Positions 6,884 through 12,577 of a stretch of DNA of 14,130 bases are shown piece after piece (position 1 is the stretch's first letter; the number at the start of each line of letters is the position of its first letter). Made by a program: the position numbers and the translations under genes. Under the pieces are notes generated by a model. It was not told the DNA's origin, ran no database searches, and was given only the letters and a program-made list of their open reading frames with translations. Source of the stretch: Alphaproteobacteria bacterium UBA3002 (lineage in GTDB: Bacteria > Pseudomonadota > Alphaproteobacteria > Rickettsiales > UBA3002); contig DDZS01000077.1 of NCBI GenBank assembly GCA_002346425.1, forward strand, positions 839 through 14,968. Reading direction: 5' to 3'.

Positions 6884-6898
6884 TTAAATAATCGTTAA
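6884..6898. promoter_or_regulatory. Perfect TTAA-N7-TTAA (CtrA-type) box between prepilin B and the DUF748 gene
   Basis: TTAA, seven bases and TTAA match the CtrA consensus of alphaproteobacteria exactly. On the minus strand the second half continues TTAAC, as in the extended consensus. A third TTAA lies at 6908-6911, and TTAAAC/GTTTAA form a small inverted repeat at 6895-6911. The box ends 23 nt from prepilin B and 66 nt from the DUF748 start. It could activate either gene, or repress B. About 0.2 perfect matches are expected by chance in a window of this length. Confidence 0.45.
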
Positions 6899-6964
6899 AC
6901 CAAACGTTTAATATGCCCCTTTTCAACATCGCTTTTTTATTGGGGGCGACGCTTTACTATCGCG

Positions 6965-8068
6965 ATGAGTTACACGGACCGACTGCGCCGGGCCGGCTTA
7001 CGCCGCCATACCCATCGCCCGACCAAACGCTGGCAGGTGGGCGTTACCGTTATATTGCTGATTCTGTTGGCGTTGATCGGCGCGCGGATGTATCTGCCCT
7101 ATTGGCTGAAAGACTATGTGAATGCCACGCTGAACGATATTGATGGCTATAAAGGCAGCGTGCAGGACATCGATGTCGCGCTGATTCGCGGGGCCTATCA
7201 GATCGATGGGTTAACGCTGAAACAAACCGGCGGCGGGGTGCCGGTCGATTTTGTCGATATTGAACGTATTGACCTGACACTGCAATGGGGGGCGCTGTTT
7301 CGCGGGCGGATCGTGTCTGACGTGCATCTGTATGAACCGGTGCTGAATTTCGCGGTCGCTTCCGCTGGGGGTAAAACGCAAACAGGCGAAGGCACCGACT
7401 GGACGCAGCCGATCAAGGAATTGATGCCGATCGATATCAACATCGTAACCATTAACGATGGGCGGATTCATTATCGCGATTTTTCCGCTTCGCCGCAGGT
7501 CAATGTGGCGTTAACAGACCTTGATGCCGAATTGAGCAATCTGGAAAATGTCACGCGCGATGATGGTGCGCTGCCCAGTGCGTTGCACGCTACTGCGAGC
7601 AGTACCGGCGGCGGCACCTTTAAAGCAGATGGCCGGTTGAATGTCTTAAAACAAACACCGGATATGGACATTACCGCCTCGCTGGAGTCGGTCAATCTAC
7701 CGGCGCTGAATGACTATGCCAATTCCTTCGCGGCGCTGGATTTTGTCAAAGGCACGCTGAATATCTATAGCGAATTGAAAGTCACCAACGGCCAGATTTC
7801 CGGCTATGTCAAACCTTTGGCGACCGGTGTAGAAGTGGTGAGTTTACAGCAGGATACCGGGCCGCTGGAACTGATTTGGGAAAGCATCGCGTCGATCTTC
7901 ATCGAAGTGCTGAACAATCAGCAAAAAGACCAATTCGCCACACGCGTGCCGCTTTCAGGGTCGCTGGATGATGTCGAGACCAGCGCCTGGCCAGTCATCG
8001 CCGCCATTTTCCGCAACGCCTTTGTGCAAGCGTTCAAACAAGGCTTCAGCGATCCAGCGGTGGAATAA
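6965..8068 (+). CDS. DUF748/AsmA-like envelope protein
   Basis: This 367-residue protein has a basic N-terminal cytosolic segment (residues 1-23, rich in Arg), one transmembrane helix at about 24-45, and a long beta-rich periplasmic part. Residues 46-75 (YWLKDYVNATL..., VQDIDVALIRGAYQIDGL) and the C-terminal stretch PLSGSLDDVETSAWPVIAAIFRNAFVQAF match the pattern of DUF748 proteins. These belong to the wider AsmA group of bridge-like envelope proteins implicated in outer-membrane lipid homeostasis or transport. It is shorter than many DUF748 members (often about 1000 residues) and may be a minimal version. No strong Shine-Dalgarno precedes ATG 6965. It is divergent from prepilin B, sharing the CtrA-box intergenic region, and convergent with prepilin C (39-bp gap). 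A role with the prepilins is unproven. The family call is good; the precise function is unknown. Confidence 0.78.
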   Translation: MSYTDRLRRAGLRRHTHRPTKRWQVGVTVILLILLALIGARMYLPYWLKDYVNATLNDIDGYKGSVQDIDVALIRGAYQIDGLTLKQTGGGVPVDFVDIERIDLTLQWGALFRGRIVSDVHLYEPVLNFAVASAGGKTQTGEGTDWTQPIKELMPIDINIVTINDGRIHYRDFSASPQVNVALTDLDAELSNLENVTRDDGALPSALHATASSTGGGTFKADGRLNVLKQTPDMDITASLESVNLPALNDYANSFAALDFVKGTLNIYSELKVTNGQISGYVKPLATGVEVVSLQQDTGPLELIWESIASIFIEVLNNQQKDQFATRVPLSGSLDDVETSAWPVIAAIFRNAFVQAFKQGFSDPAVE

Positions 8069-8107
8069 CGTGGCATAGGTTATGAAGAAGTAGCGTTCTA
8101 TCTGGCT

Positions 8108-8908
8108 CTAAAATAATTGCCGGAAGGATAAGGAACACAGTATCGATGTATCACTCAAACGATAAACGGCATTGAGATTAGTCGCGCTCGTGGCTCCTGC
8201 CGCCGAAGTGCCACATTTATCGTTCCACCCGCGAGCAATGACTTTACCATAGGCTGGTTTGCCATCATCGATTTTGCTATCGATATTCCACGCTTCTTCC
8301 GGCGTAAATATATAATTGACGGGTAAAGAATTGGTATTGCCACCGCCATAAACCATCATATTTCCATAATCCGTTATATATCGCTCGCTATCAAAGTATG
8401 CTTCCGCAAGGCTTCTGTTGTTTATCCCCCATCCCGCGTTGGACAGTTTTCCGCTCGGCACATTAACCCCGATAATAGAATTAAGCTGGTGAACACTACC
8501 GGCATTCCTGCCGCTATACGTACCTTCGATAAGCCCCGCATTGGCCAAATGCTGCCAAAACGTGAAAGCTTCACCATATTGCGCGGGAGTTGCTGCTGCC
8601 GGATCATCTATTTTACCATTTCCATTGCCGTTGCAGGTTTGCGTCCCGGTGCCAACCGTGGTGAGACAGGTTGCTGCGGTCGCATGGGCTGCTCCCCAAA
8701 AATCCGTAGCATTACGCATATCGCCAGGCAGCGAGAAATATTTATCGCGAAAGCTTTGCACCGCCGCTTGATACCGCTGAAATTCCGTAGTCACACTACG
8801 CAACTCCGCCGCGCGAATAAGCGATTGGCCGGTGAGAATGCCGCCGGTCAGCAGACCTAAAATAACTAGCACGATCGATAGTTCGACCAATGAAAATGCG
8901 AGACGCAT
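8108..8908 (-). CDS. Prepilin-like protein C with Ala at the -1 cleavage position
   Basis: This is a 266-residue protein from ATG 8908, preceded by AAAGGAG at good spacing. The open frame extends upstream into the neighbouring gene, but that extension is not homologous to A or B. The hydrophobic helix and Glu at mature position 5 are the same as in A and B, but the leader reads MRLA|FSLVE: the usually invariant Gly before the cleavage site is Ala. FRDKYFSLPGDM is at 53-64, CNGNGNGKI at 92-100 and FTPEEAWNIDSKIDDG at 201-216. Cysteines are at 81/92 and 232/258. DNA of the 5' end is more diverged from A and B than A and B are from each other. It follows the secreted orphan by 58 bp and is probably the last gene of the kinase operon. 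Processing may be slower, or done by a tolerant peptidase. Confidence 0.87.
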   Translation of the reverse strand: MRLAFSLVELSIVLVILGLLTGGILTGQSLIRAAELRSVTTEFQRYQAAVQSFRDKYFSLPGDMRNATDFWGAAHATAATCLTTVGTGTQTCNGNGNGKIDDPAAATPAQYGEAFTFWQHLANAGLIEGTYSGRNAGSVHQLNSIIGVNVPSGKLSNAGWGINNRSLAEAYFDSERYITDYGNMMVYGGGNTNSLPVNYIFTPEEAWNIDSKIDDGKPAYGKVIARGWNDKCGTSAAGATSATNLNAVYRLSDTSILCSLSFRQLF

Positions 8909-8955
8909 ATAGGCTCCTTTTATTAAAAGAGTAGCAGAGATAGGTAAAAAAATGA

Positions 8956-8970
8956 TTAAAGCGCAATTAT
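8956..8970. promoter_or_regulatory. Possible degenerate CtrA-type box upstream of prepilin C
   Basis: TTAA-N7-TTAT, one base off the palindromic TTAA-N7-TTAA, overlaps the stop codon of the upstream gene and ends 47 nt from the prepilin C start. Alone it is weak evidence. It is notable only because each prepilin has a similar site upstream. Confidence 0.2.
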
Positions 8971-9692
8971 CGCCGCACGGCGCGCCAGTCGACTTGGTTG
9001 CCTTCGGCGCCGATGGGCCAGAGGAGCCAGACTTTGTCGCACTTGCCATCGTCGATGATCAGAGCGTGCCAGTTCTCTTCGGCCACGCCTTTCAGGAAGC
9101 TGCGCGCTTCGCTGGCCATCACGGTGTGCCAGCTGACGTCGATATTCTGGCCATCGCCGCACAGGCCGATCTGATCGGAAGTGCCGACGGGTAAGGAAAT
9201 AAACGCCTGTTGCACCTGCCCGGTTTTGGCGTCTTTGGCGACGGCGAGCACCTCGTAAAACAGGCCATCCGGGTTGTCCTGTTGCAGATAGAGCGCCACA
9301 AAATCCGGGTCATCGTCATTGGTGATGGGCAGCCAGCGAATATCTTCGACCAAGGGCGTGAAGAGCGTGCCCCACCAATAGCGCATTGCCTGATACAAAT
9401 CGCCTTGCGTCACGCCATGCGGGCCGGTTTTGACCAGCGCGTCATAAGCCAGCGTTGCCTCATGTGCCAGATGCTGCACAGCCGCCATATCCCCGGCTTC
9501 GCAGGCTAGAATCATGGCATCAAGCTTGGCATCTACCGGCCCGGTCACCGAAGGTGGCATATAATCTTCTTCATAGGCCTGATGAAAGGCTTCGACTTGC
9601 TGATAGCAATCATTATCCGGCAACTCTTCCGGCTCAATCGCAGCGGGCGAGGTCATGGCAAGCGCCAACGTCAGCAGCGTCGCGACAATCAC
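8967..9692 (-). CDS. Secreted four-cysteine protein of unknown function, coupled to the sensor kinase
   Basis: This 241-residue protein begins with GTG at 9692, overlapping the kinase stop codon as GTGA, a classic sign of translational coupling. Residues 1-18 form a short hydrophobic signal peptide (cleavage about SPAA|IEPE), so the protein is probably periplasmic. Four cysteines (29, 64, 178, 218) could form two disulfides. The N-terminal half is probably helical (residues 27-108, ending in YWWGTLF). The C-terminal half looks like mixed alpha/beta (DFVALYLQQDNPDGLFYEVLAV, WHALIIDDGKCDKVWLLWP). I do not recognise a family or catalytic motif. Its coupling to a kinase with a periplasmic sensor domain suggests it could bind or present the signal to that domain. 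That is inference from position only. It does not resemble the other secreted orphan at 1412-2170. Confidence 0.75.
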   Translation of the reverse strand: MIVATLLTLALAMTSPAAIEPEELPDNDCYQQVEAFHQAYEEDYMPPSVTGPVDAKLDAMILACEAGDMAAVQHLAHEATLAYDALVKTGPHGVTQGDLYQAMRYWWGTLFTPLVEDIRWLPITNDDDPDFVALYLQQDNPDGLFYEVLAVAKDAKTGQVQQAFISLPVGTSDQIGLCGDGQNIDVSWHTVMASEARSFLKGVAEENWHALIIDDGKCDKVWLLWPIGAEGNQVDWRAVRR

Positions 9693-11284
9693 CGTAGCAG
9701 CGCCGTATCCGAGATGAAACGTAAGGTGACGGTGGTCCCCTTCCCGACCTGGCTGTCGATGCGGATTGAGGCGTTATGCAGGTCGACCAGTTTTTTGGTC
9801 AGCGGCAATCCTAAGCCGGTCCCTTCATATTTGCGGTCCAGCCCGCCATCGACCTGACCAAAGGTTTCGAAGGCCATGTCGATGTCCTCTTTGCGCATGC
9901 CGATGCCGGTGTCGATGACTTGGATGGTGAAGTAATTCACCTCGCGCCCGGCGGCTTCCATCACCACTTTCACATCGACCTGCCCGCCGCGATCGGTGAA
10001 TTTAATCGCGTTCGACATCAGGTTGAGCATGATCTGGATAAAGCGCACGCGGTCGGCAACCAGCCGGTCGATGTCGTTCGGGATATCGAGGGTGACTTTA
10101 ATCCCGCCATCGATTGCGCGTTCATTGAGGATTTGTTTGCATTTCAGCAGTGCCTCTTCAATGTCGAAGGCCTCGAGTTTAAGCGACAGCTTGCCCGCCT
10201 CCGCTTTAGAAATGTCCAAAATATCGTTGATGACATCGAGCAGATGCACACCCGATTCATGGATATCATGCGCGTAATCATGGTATTTCGCGTTGCCCAG
10301 CGGGCCGAAGAGTTGATTGGTAATAATCGACGAAAAACCGATAATTGCATTGAGCGGCGTGCGCAATTCGTGAGAAATATTCGCCAGAAACTGCGATTTT
10401 GACATGTTGGCCGACTCTGCGGCCTCTTTCGCGCGGCTCAACTCGACATTTTTACGCATTAACCGCGAATCGCGGTCTTCAATATCGACCAGCATGAGGT
10501 TGAAACTTTCGAGCAACTGGTGAATCTCATAGGAATAGCCCCGCTCGCGCAACGGTACGCGGATCGAGTAATCCTTATAAATCGTGACCTTACGCGCCGC
10601 TTCGGACAAATGCTGGATAGGACGCGAAATGGTGCGCTGCATGCGAATTGCCAGCAGGTAACAGGTCACCACGGCGAGCACCGTAATCGCCAGCACTATG
10701 ATACTTTGTTGTAATATATACTTTTCCTGCAAATCCAGATCGGCTTCCAGATACATGGTGCCGACCGGCTCGCCATCATCCCCGCCGCGTGCTTCGGAAG
10801 GACGGATCGACTGGACGCGATGCAGTTCCGGCAAATCCTGTTCAGCCCGAATCGGTACGCTGGGGCATCCCCCGCCCACCTCGGTTAATTGGCCTTGCAC
10901 TGCTTGCATAAAAGCCATGTCGGTAACAGATGGGTCCTGCGCTTTCCGCTGTAACGCCAGCTGATTGCGATCAAATACCGCGACCAGCATACCTGCCGCA
11001 TCGTATAAACATGCCCGCTCTAATGAGGGATTATGTTCCAACGCTTGCGTGGCGACGACCAATTTACGGCGCACATTGGCAACTTCACTGTAATGCATCA
11101 GGTCCTGAATCGCCATTTCCAGCGCTTTGCCGGATTCGAACATATCGCTACGCGCGCGATCTTTGACGTTGATAAACCCCACCGCCGATAGACTCGTCGC
11201 CGTTAAAAATACGGATAACACACTGACCAACATAATTATGCTGACCAAATCGCGCCGAATGCTGCTATGGCGAAAAAAAACCAT
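9689..11284 (-). CDS. Membrane sensor histidine kinase (HAMP, HisKA, HATPase_c), PdhS/PleC-like
   Basis: This 531-residue inner-membrane kinase has transmembrane helices at about 14-37 and 192-213 flanking a periplasmic sensor of about 150 residues. A HAMP linker follows (about 214-268), then a short coiled coil (270-296). The HisKA domain has the phosphoacceptor His305 in SHELRTPLNAI. The ATPase has the N box NLMSNAIKFT (421-430), G1 DTGIGM (458-463), F box ETFGQ (473-477) and G2 GTGLGL (488-493); all catalytic boxes are intact. The segment 326-364 (FGPLG..KY..YA.DIH.SG.HLL...INDILD.SKAEAGK) resembles the alphaproteobacterial PleC/DivJ/PdhS group, which acts on DivK/PleD-type regulators. There is no receiver domain, and no response regulator is adjacent, so the partner is elsewhere. 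Start ATG 11284 has AAGGGA 13 nt upstream. It leads an apparent operon with the secreted orphan and prepilin C. Confidence 0.93.
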   Translation of the reverse strand: MVFFRHSSIRRDLVSIIMLVSVLSVFLTATSLSAVGFINVKDRARSDMFESGKALEMAIQDLMHYSEVANVRRKLVVATQALEHNPSLERACLYDAAGMLVAVFDRNQLALQRKAQDPSVTDMAFMQAVQGQLTEVGGGCPSVPIRAEQDLPELHRVQSIRPSEARGGDDGEPVGTMYLEADLDLQEKYILQQSIIVLAITVLAVVTCYLLAIRMQRTISRPIQHLSEAARKVTIYKDYSIRVPLRERGYSYEIHQLLESFNLMLVDIEDRDSRLMRKNVELSRAKEAAESANMSKSQFLANISHELRTPLNAIIGFSSIITNQLFGPLGNAKYHDYAHDIHESGVHLLDVINDILDISKAEAGKLSLKLEAFDIEEALLKCKQILNERAIDGGIKVTLDIPNDIDRLVADRVRFIQIMLNLMSNAIKFTDRGGQVDVKVVMEAAGREVNYFTIQVIDTGIGMRKEDIDMAFETFGQVDGGLDRKYEGTGLGLPLTKKLVDLHNASIRIDSQVGKGTTVTLRFISDTALLR

Positions 11285-11316
11285 CGCGTGCTTGAGTTCC
11301 CTTGTTATGCCAGCGG

Positions 11317-11345
11317 AGTATAGCAGGCATATCGCTGAAACACAA
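11317..11345 (-). promoter_or_regulatory. Candidate promoter of the kinase operon
   Basis: On the minus strand TTGTGT (11345-11340), a 17-nt spacer and TATACT (11322-11317) lie about 30 nt ahead of the kinase start. The -10 is near consensus and the -35 matches at three of six bases. Spacing is ideal. Confidence 0.4.
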
Positions 11346-11408
11346 AGCCCAGCCGTGGTTTAGGGCGTATTGCACCGCACATGACACTGATGTAATCTAT
11401 GAAGAGCA

Positions 11409-11417
11409 TGGGGATAA
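11409..11417 (-). promoter_or_regulatory. DnaA-box-like site (one mismatch)
   Basis: Minus strand TTATCCCCA, one base from the strong box TTATCCACA. It lies 136 bp from the better box at 11545, in the opposite orientation. Confidence 0.3.
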
Positions 11418-11510
11418 TAGGTTGAAATACCATAAAACTCAAAAATAATATTTCTATATTTCATTATGTTACCGAATTTGAGAAGTGGGCTTCAATACAG
11501 TTTATTTTTG

Positions 11511-11516
11511 TATAAT
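11511..11516 (+). promoter_or_regulatory. Consensus TATAAT without a clear -35
   Basis: A perfect -10 hexamer in the rpsT upstream region. The bases 17 nt upstream (GGCTTC) do not make a good -35, so this may be an AT-rich coincidence. Confidence 0.2.
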
Positions 11517-11544
11517 GGTACGAAAAAAAATTTTTCCGCTCGAG

Positions 11545-11553
11545 TTATCCACG
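11545..11553 (+). promoter_or_regulatory. DnaA box
   Basis: TTATCCACG matches the consensus TTATCCACA at eight of nine positions, in an AT-rich setting about 1 kb upstream of dnaA itself. Confidence 0.45.
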
Positions 11554-11564
11554 GGGTTTTTTGA

Positions 11565-11591
11565 TGCCATATTTATGGAATTTTTATGGCA
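11565..11591. promoter_or_regulatory. Inverted repeat, possible operator
   Basis: TGCCATA and TATGGCA are perfect 7-bp arms around 13 bp. TTTATGG also occurs twice as a direct repeat with 11-bp phasing (11572 and 11583). The arms are spaced so that both would face one side of the helix, as in a dimeric repressor site. The protein is unknown. Confidence 0.3.
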
Positions 11592-11646
11592 AAATCAGGG
11601 CTTTTGGGGTCAATGATTTTTTTCCAATTTATCTGCACAAAACGGC

Positions 11647-11675
11647 TTGACTGTGCGGGGGTCCGGCAGTAGGTT
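11647..11675 (+). promoter_or_regulatory. Candidate rpsT promoter
   Basis: TTGACT (11647-11652), a 17-bp spacer and TAGGTT (11670-11675) give a strong -35 with a weaker -10. Transcription would start near 11682, leaving a leader of about 50 nt before rpsT. Confidence 0.45.
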
Positions 11676-11731
11676 CACCTTCACGAAACAAGGCAAGTAA
11701 GACAACGAAAATAAAAGGGTTTAATTGAATT

Positions 11732-12004
11732 ATGGCACACCATAAATCAGCTCAAAAACGAATTCGCCAAGAAGCGAAACGTACGCAGATCAACCGCTCG
11801 CGCACCAGCCGCATCCGTACCTTCATCCGTCGTGTTGAAGATGCGATCAAAGCTGGCGACCAAGACGCAGCAGCAACCGCTTTACGCAATGCGCAACCTG
11901 AAATCATGCGCGGCGTTACCAAAGGTGTTCTGAAAAAAGGCACCGCATCACGTAAAGTCAGTCGGCTTTCCGCACGTGTCAAAGCATTAAGCGCTGCCGC
12001 TTAA
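11732..12004 (+). CDS. rpsT: 30S ribosomal protein S20
   Basis: This 90-residue, very basic protein begins MAHHKSAQKRIRQ and has the typical S20 pattern: an N-terminal RNA-binding helix with NRSRTSRIRTFIRRVE (21-36), an Ala-rich second helix (AIKAGDQDAAATALRNAQ), and the C-terminal helix VLKKGTASRKVSRLSARVKAL. It binds 16S rRNA early in small-subunit assembly. Length and sequence are normal. The Shine-Dalgarno is weak (AAGGG about 12 nt upstream), which may permit autoregulation as described for S20 in enterobacteria; nothing here proves it. Its position just upstream of dnaA is common in alphaproteobacteria. Here a rhodanese gene separates the two. Confidence 0.97.
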   Translation: MAHHKSAQKRIRQEAKRTQINRSRTSRIRTFIRRVEDAIKAGDQDAAATALRNAQPEIMRGVTKGVLKKGTASRKVSRLSARVKALSAAA

Positions 12005-12042
12005 CTTTTTGACCATACATTAGTTTTTGTTACGCAAGGTAA

Positions 12043-12069
12043 CTGCCTGAGACGGGCTGTCTCCGGCAG
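12043..12069 (+). terminator. Hairpin after rpsT, probable terminator or attenuator
   Basis: CTGCC-T-GAGAC and GTCTC-C-GGCAG pair with a GGGCT loop: eleven positions with one mismatch. Downstream there is only a short ATTTT a few bases later, so termination may be partial, letting some transcripts continue to the rhodanese and dnaA. Confidence 0.45.
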
Positions 12070-12086
12070 ACGGGATAATTTTGTGT

Positions 12087-12110
12087 CGCTTTTCAGAAAA
12101 GTGAAAAGCG
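12087..12110 (+). promoter_or_regulatory. Perfect 8-bp hairpin just before the rhodanese gene
   Basis: CGCTTTTC and GAAAAGCG pair perfectly around AGAAAAGT. The stem ends about six nt before the GGAAGG ribosome site of the next gene, so it could affect its translation or protect the mRNA 5' end. No T-run follows, which argues against a terminator. Confidence 0.35.
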
Positions 12111-12131
12111 CAAATGGGGAAGGTGTGTCTT

Positions 12132-12575
12132 ATGACAGCCACGCAAGCATTCATGTCCGCCAATTATGCGGGCGATACCCTGCCCAAAGCGGCCTGGGAA
12201 GCCTTAAGCGCCGCCCCTAAAGCCCAATTAGTGGATGTACGCACCGCGCCGGAATGGCGGTTCAGCGGTACTCCCAATCTTACATCGCTCGGTAAATCGG
12301 TTCACACCATCAGCTGGCGCCATTGGCCGGATATGGGCGTGAATGCAGGTTTTGTCGAGCATGTCACACAGCAGATACCGGACACAGACGCGCCGATTTA
12401 TCTGTTATGTAAAACCGGCGGTCGGTCGATGGAAGCAGCCATCGCACTGACGCAGGCAGGGTATACGTGTTGCTATAATGTGCAGCACGGATTTGAAGGC
12501 GACCGCAATGACCAAGGTCAACGCGGCACAGTAAACGGCTGGAAAGCCGATGCATTAGCATGGGAGCAAGCATAA
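12132..12575 (+). CDS. Single-domain rhodanese (sulfurtransferase)
   Basis: This 147-residue cytosolic protein is one complete rhodanese domain. It has LVDVRTAPEW at 33-42 (CDC25-like first motif) and the active-site loop LLCKTGGRSM at 91-100, with the persulfide-forming Cys93 in a CxxGxRS pattern. The C-terminal HGFEGD...VNGWKADALAW matches many stand-alone rhodaneses. It probably moves sulfane sulfur between thiols; the physiological donor and acceptor cannot be inferred. ATG at 12132 has GGAAGG about nine nt upstream. An in-frame ATG at 12114 would place the ribosome site inside the gene and is less likely. It sits between rpsT and dnaA and ends two bases before the preferred dnaA start, so translational coupling to dnaA is likely. 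Confidence 0.92.
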   Translation: MTATQAFMSANYAGDTLPKAAWEALSAAPKAQLVDVRTAPEWRFSGTPNLTSLGKSVHTISWRHWPDMGVNAGFVEHVTQQIPDTDAPIYLLCKTGGRSMEAAIALTQAGYTCCYNVQHGFEGDRNDQGQRGTVNGWKADALAWEQA

Positions 12576-12577
12576 CA

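Larger units (their letters stand above)
11285..11731. other. 447-bp AT-rich intergenic region upstream of rpsT, possible DnaA-binding region
   Basis: No gene is visible here. The left 60 bp holds the kinase promoter candidate. From about 11400 to 11640 the sequence is strongly AT-rich, with an A8T5 tract at 11523-11535 that could bend. DnaA-box-like sequences are TTATCCACG (11545-11553, plus strand, one base from TTATCCACA), TTATCCCCA on the minus strand (11409-11417, one mismatch) and a poorer TTATCTGCA (11629-11637). An inverted repeat lies at 11565-11591, and rpsT promoter candidates follow. Two or three boxes are few for an origin but enough to suggest DnaA autoregulation of the rpsT to dnaA segment, or a minor origin-type element. 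Confidence 0.4.

Noticed and set aside
6861..6929. Upstream extension of prepilin B by 23 residues
   Set aside because: It would bury the prepilin leader and runs through the CtrA-type box; paralogue A starts exactly at MRHG.
5235..8908. Complete type IV pilus or type II secretion locus
   Set aside because: Only subunit-like genes are present; no ATPase, platform protein, secretin or prepilin peptidase.
8909..9049. Upstream extension of prepilin C by 47 residues
   Set aside because: It overlaps the end of the preceding gene and is unlike A and B; a good Shine-Dalgarno precedes ATG 8908.
11285..11731. Confident oriC call
   Set aside because: Only two good DnaA-box-like sites, and many alphaproteobacteria have the origin away from dnaA; reported only as a possibility.
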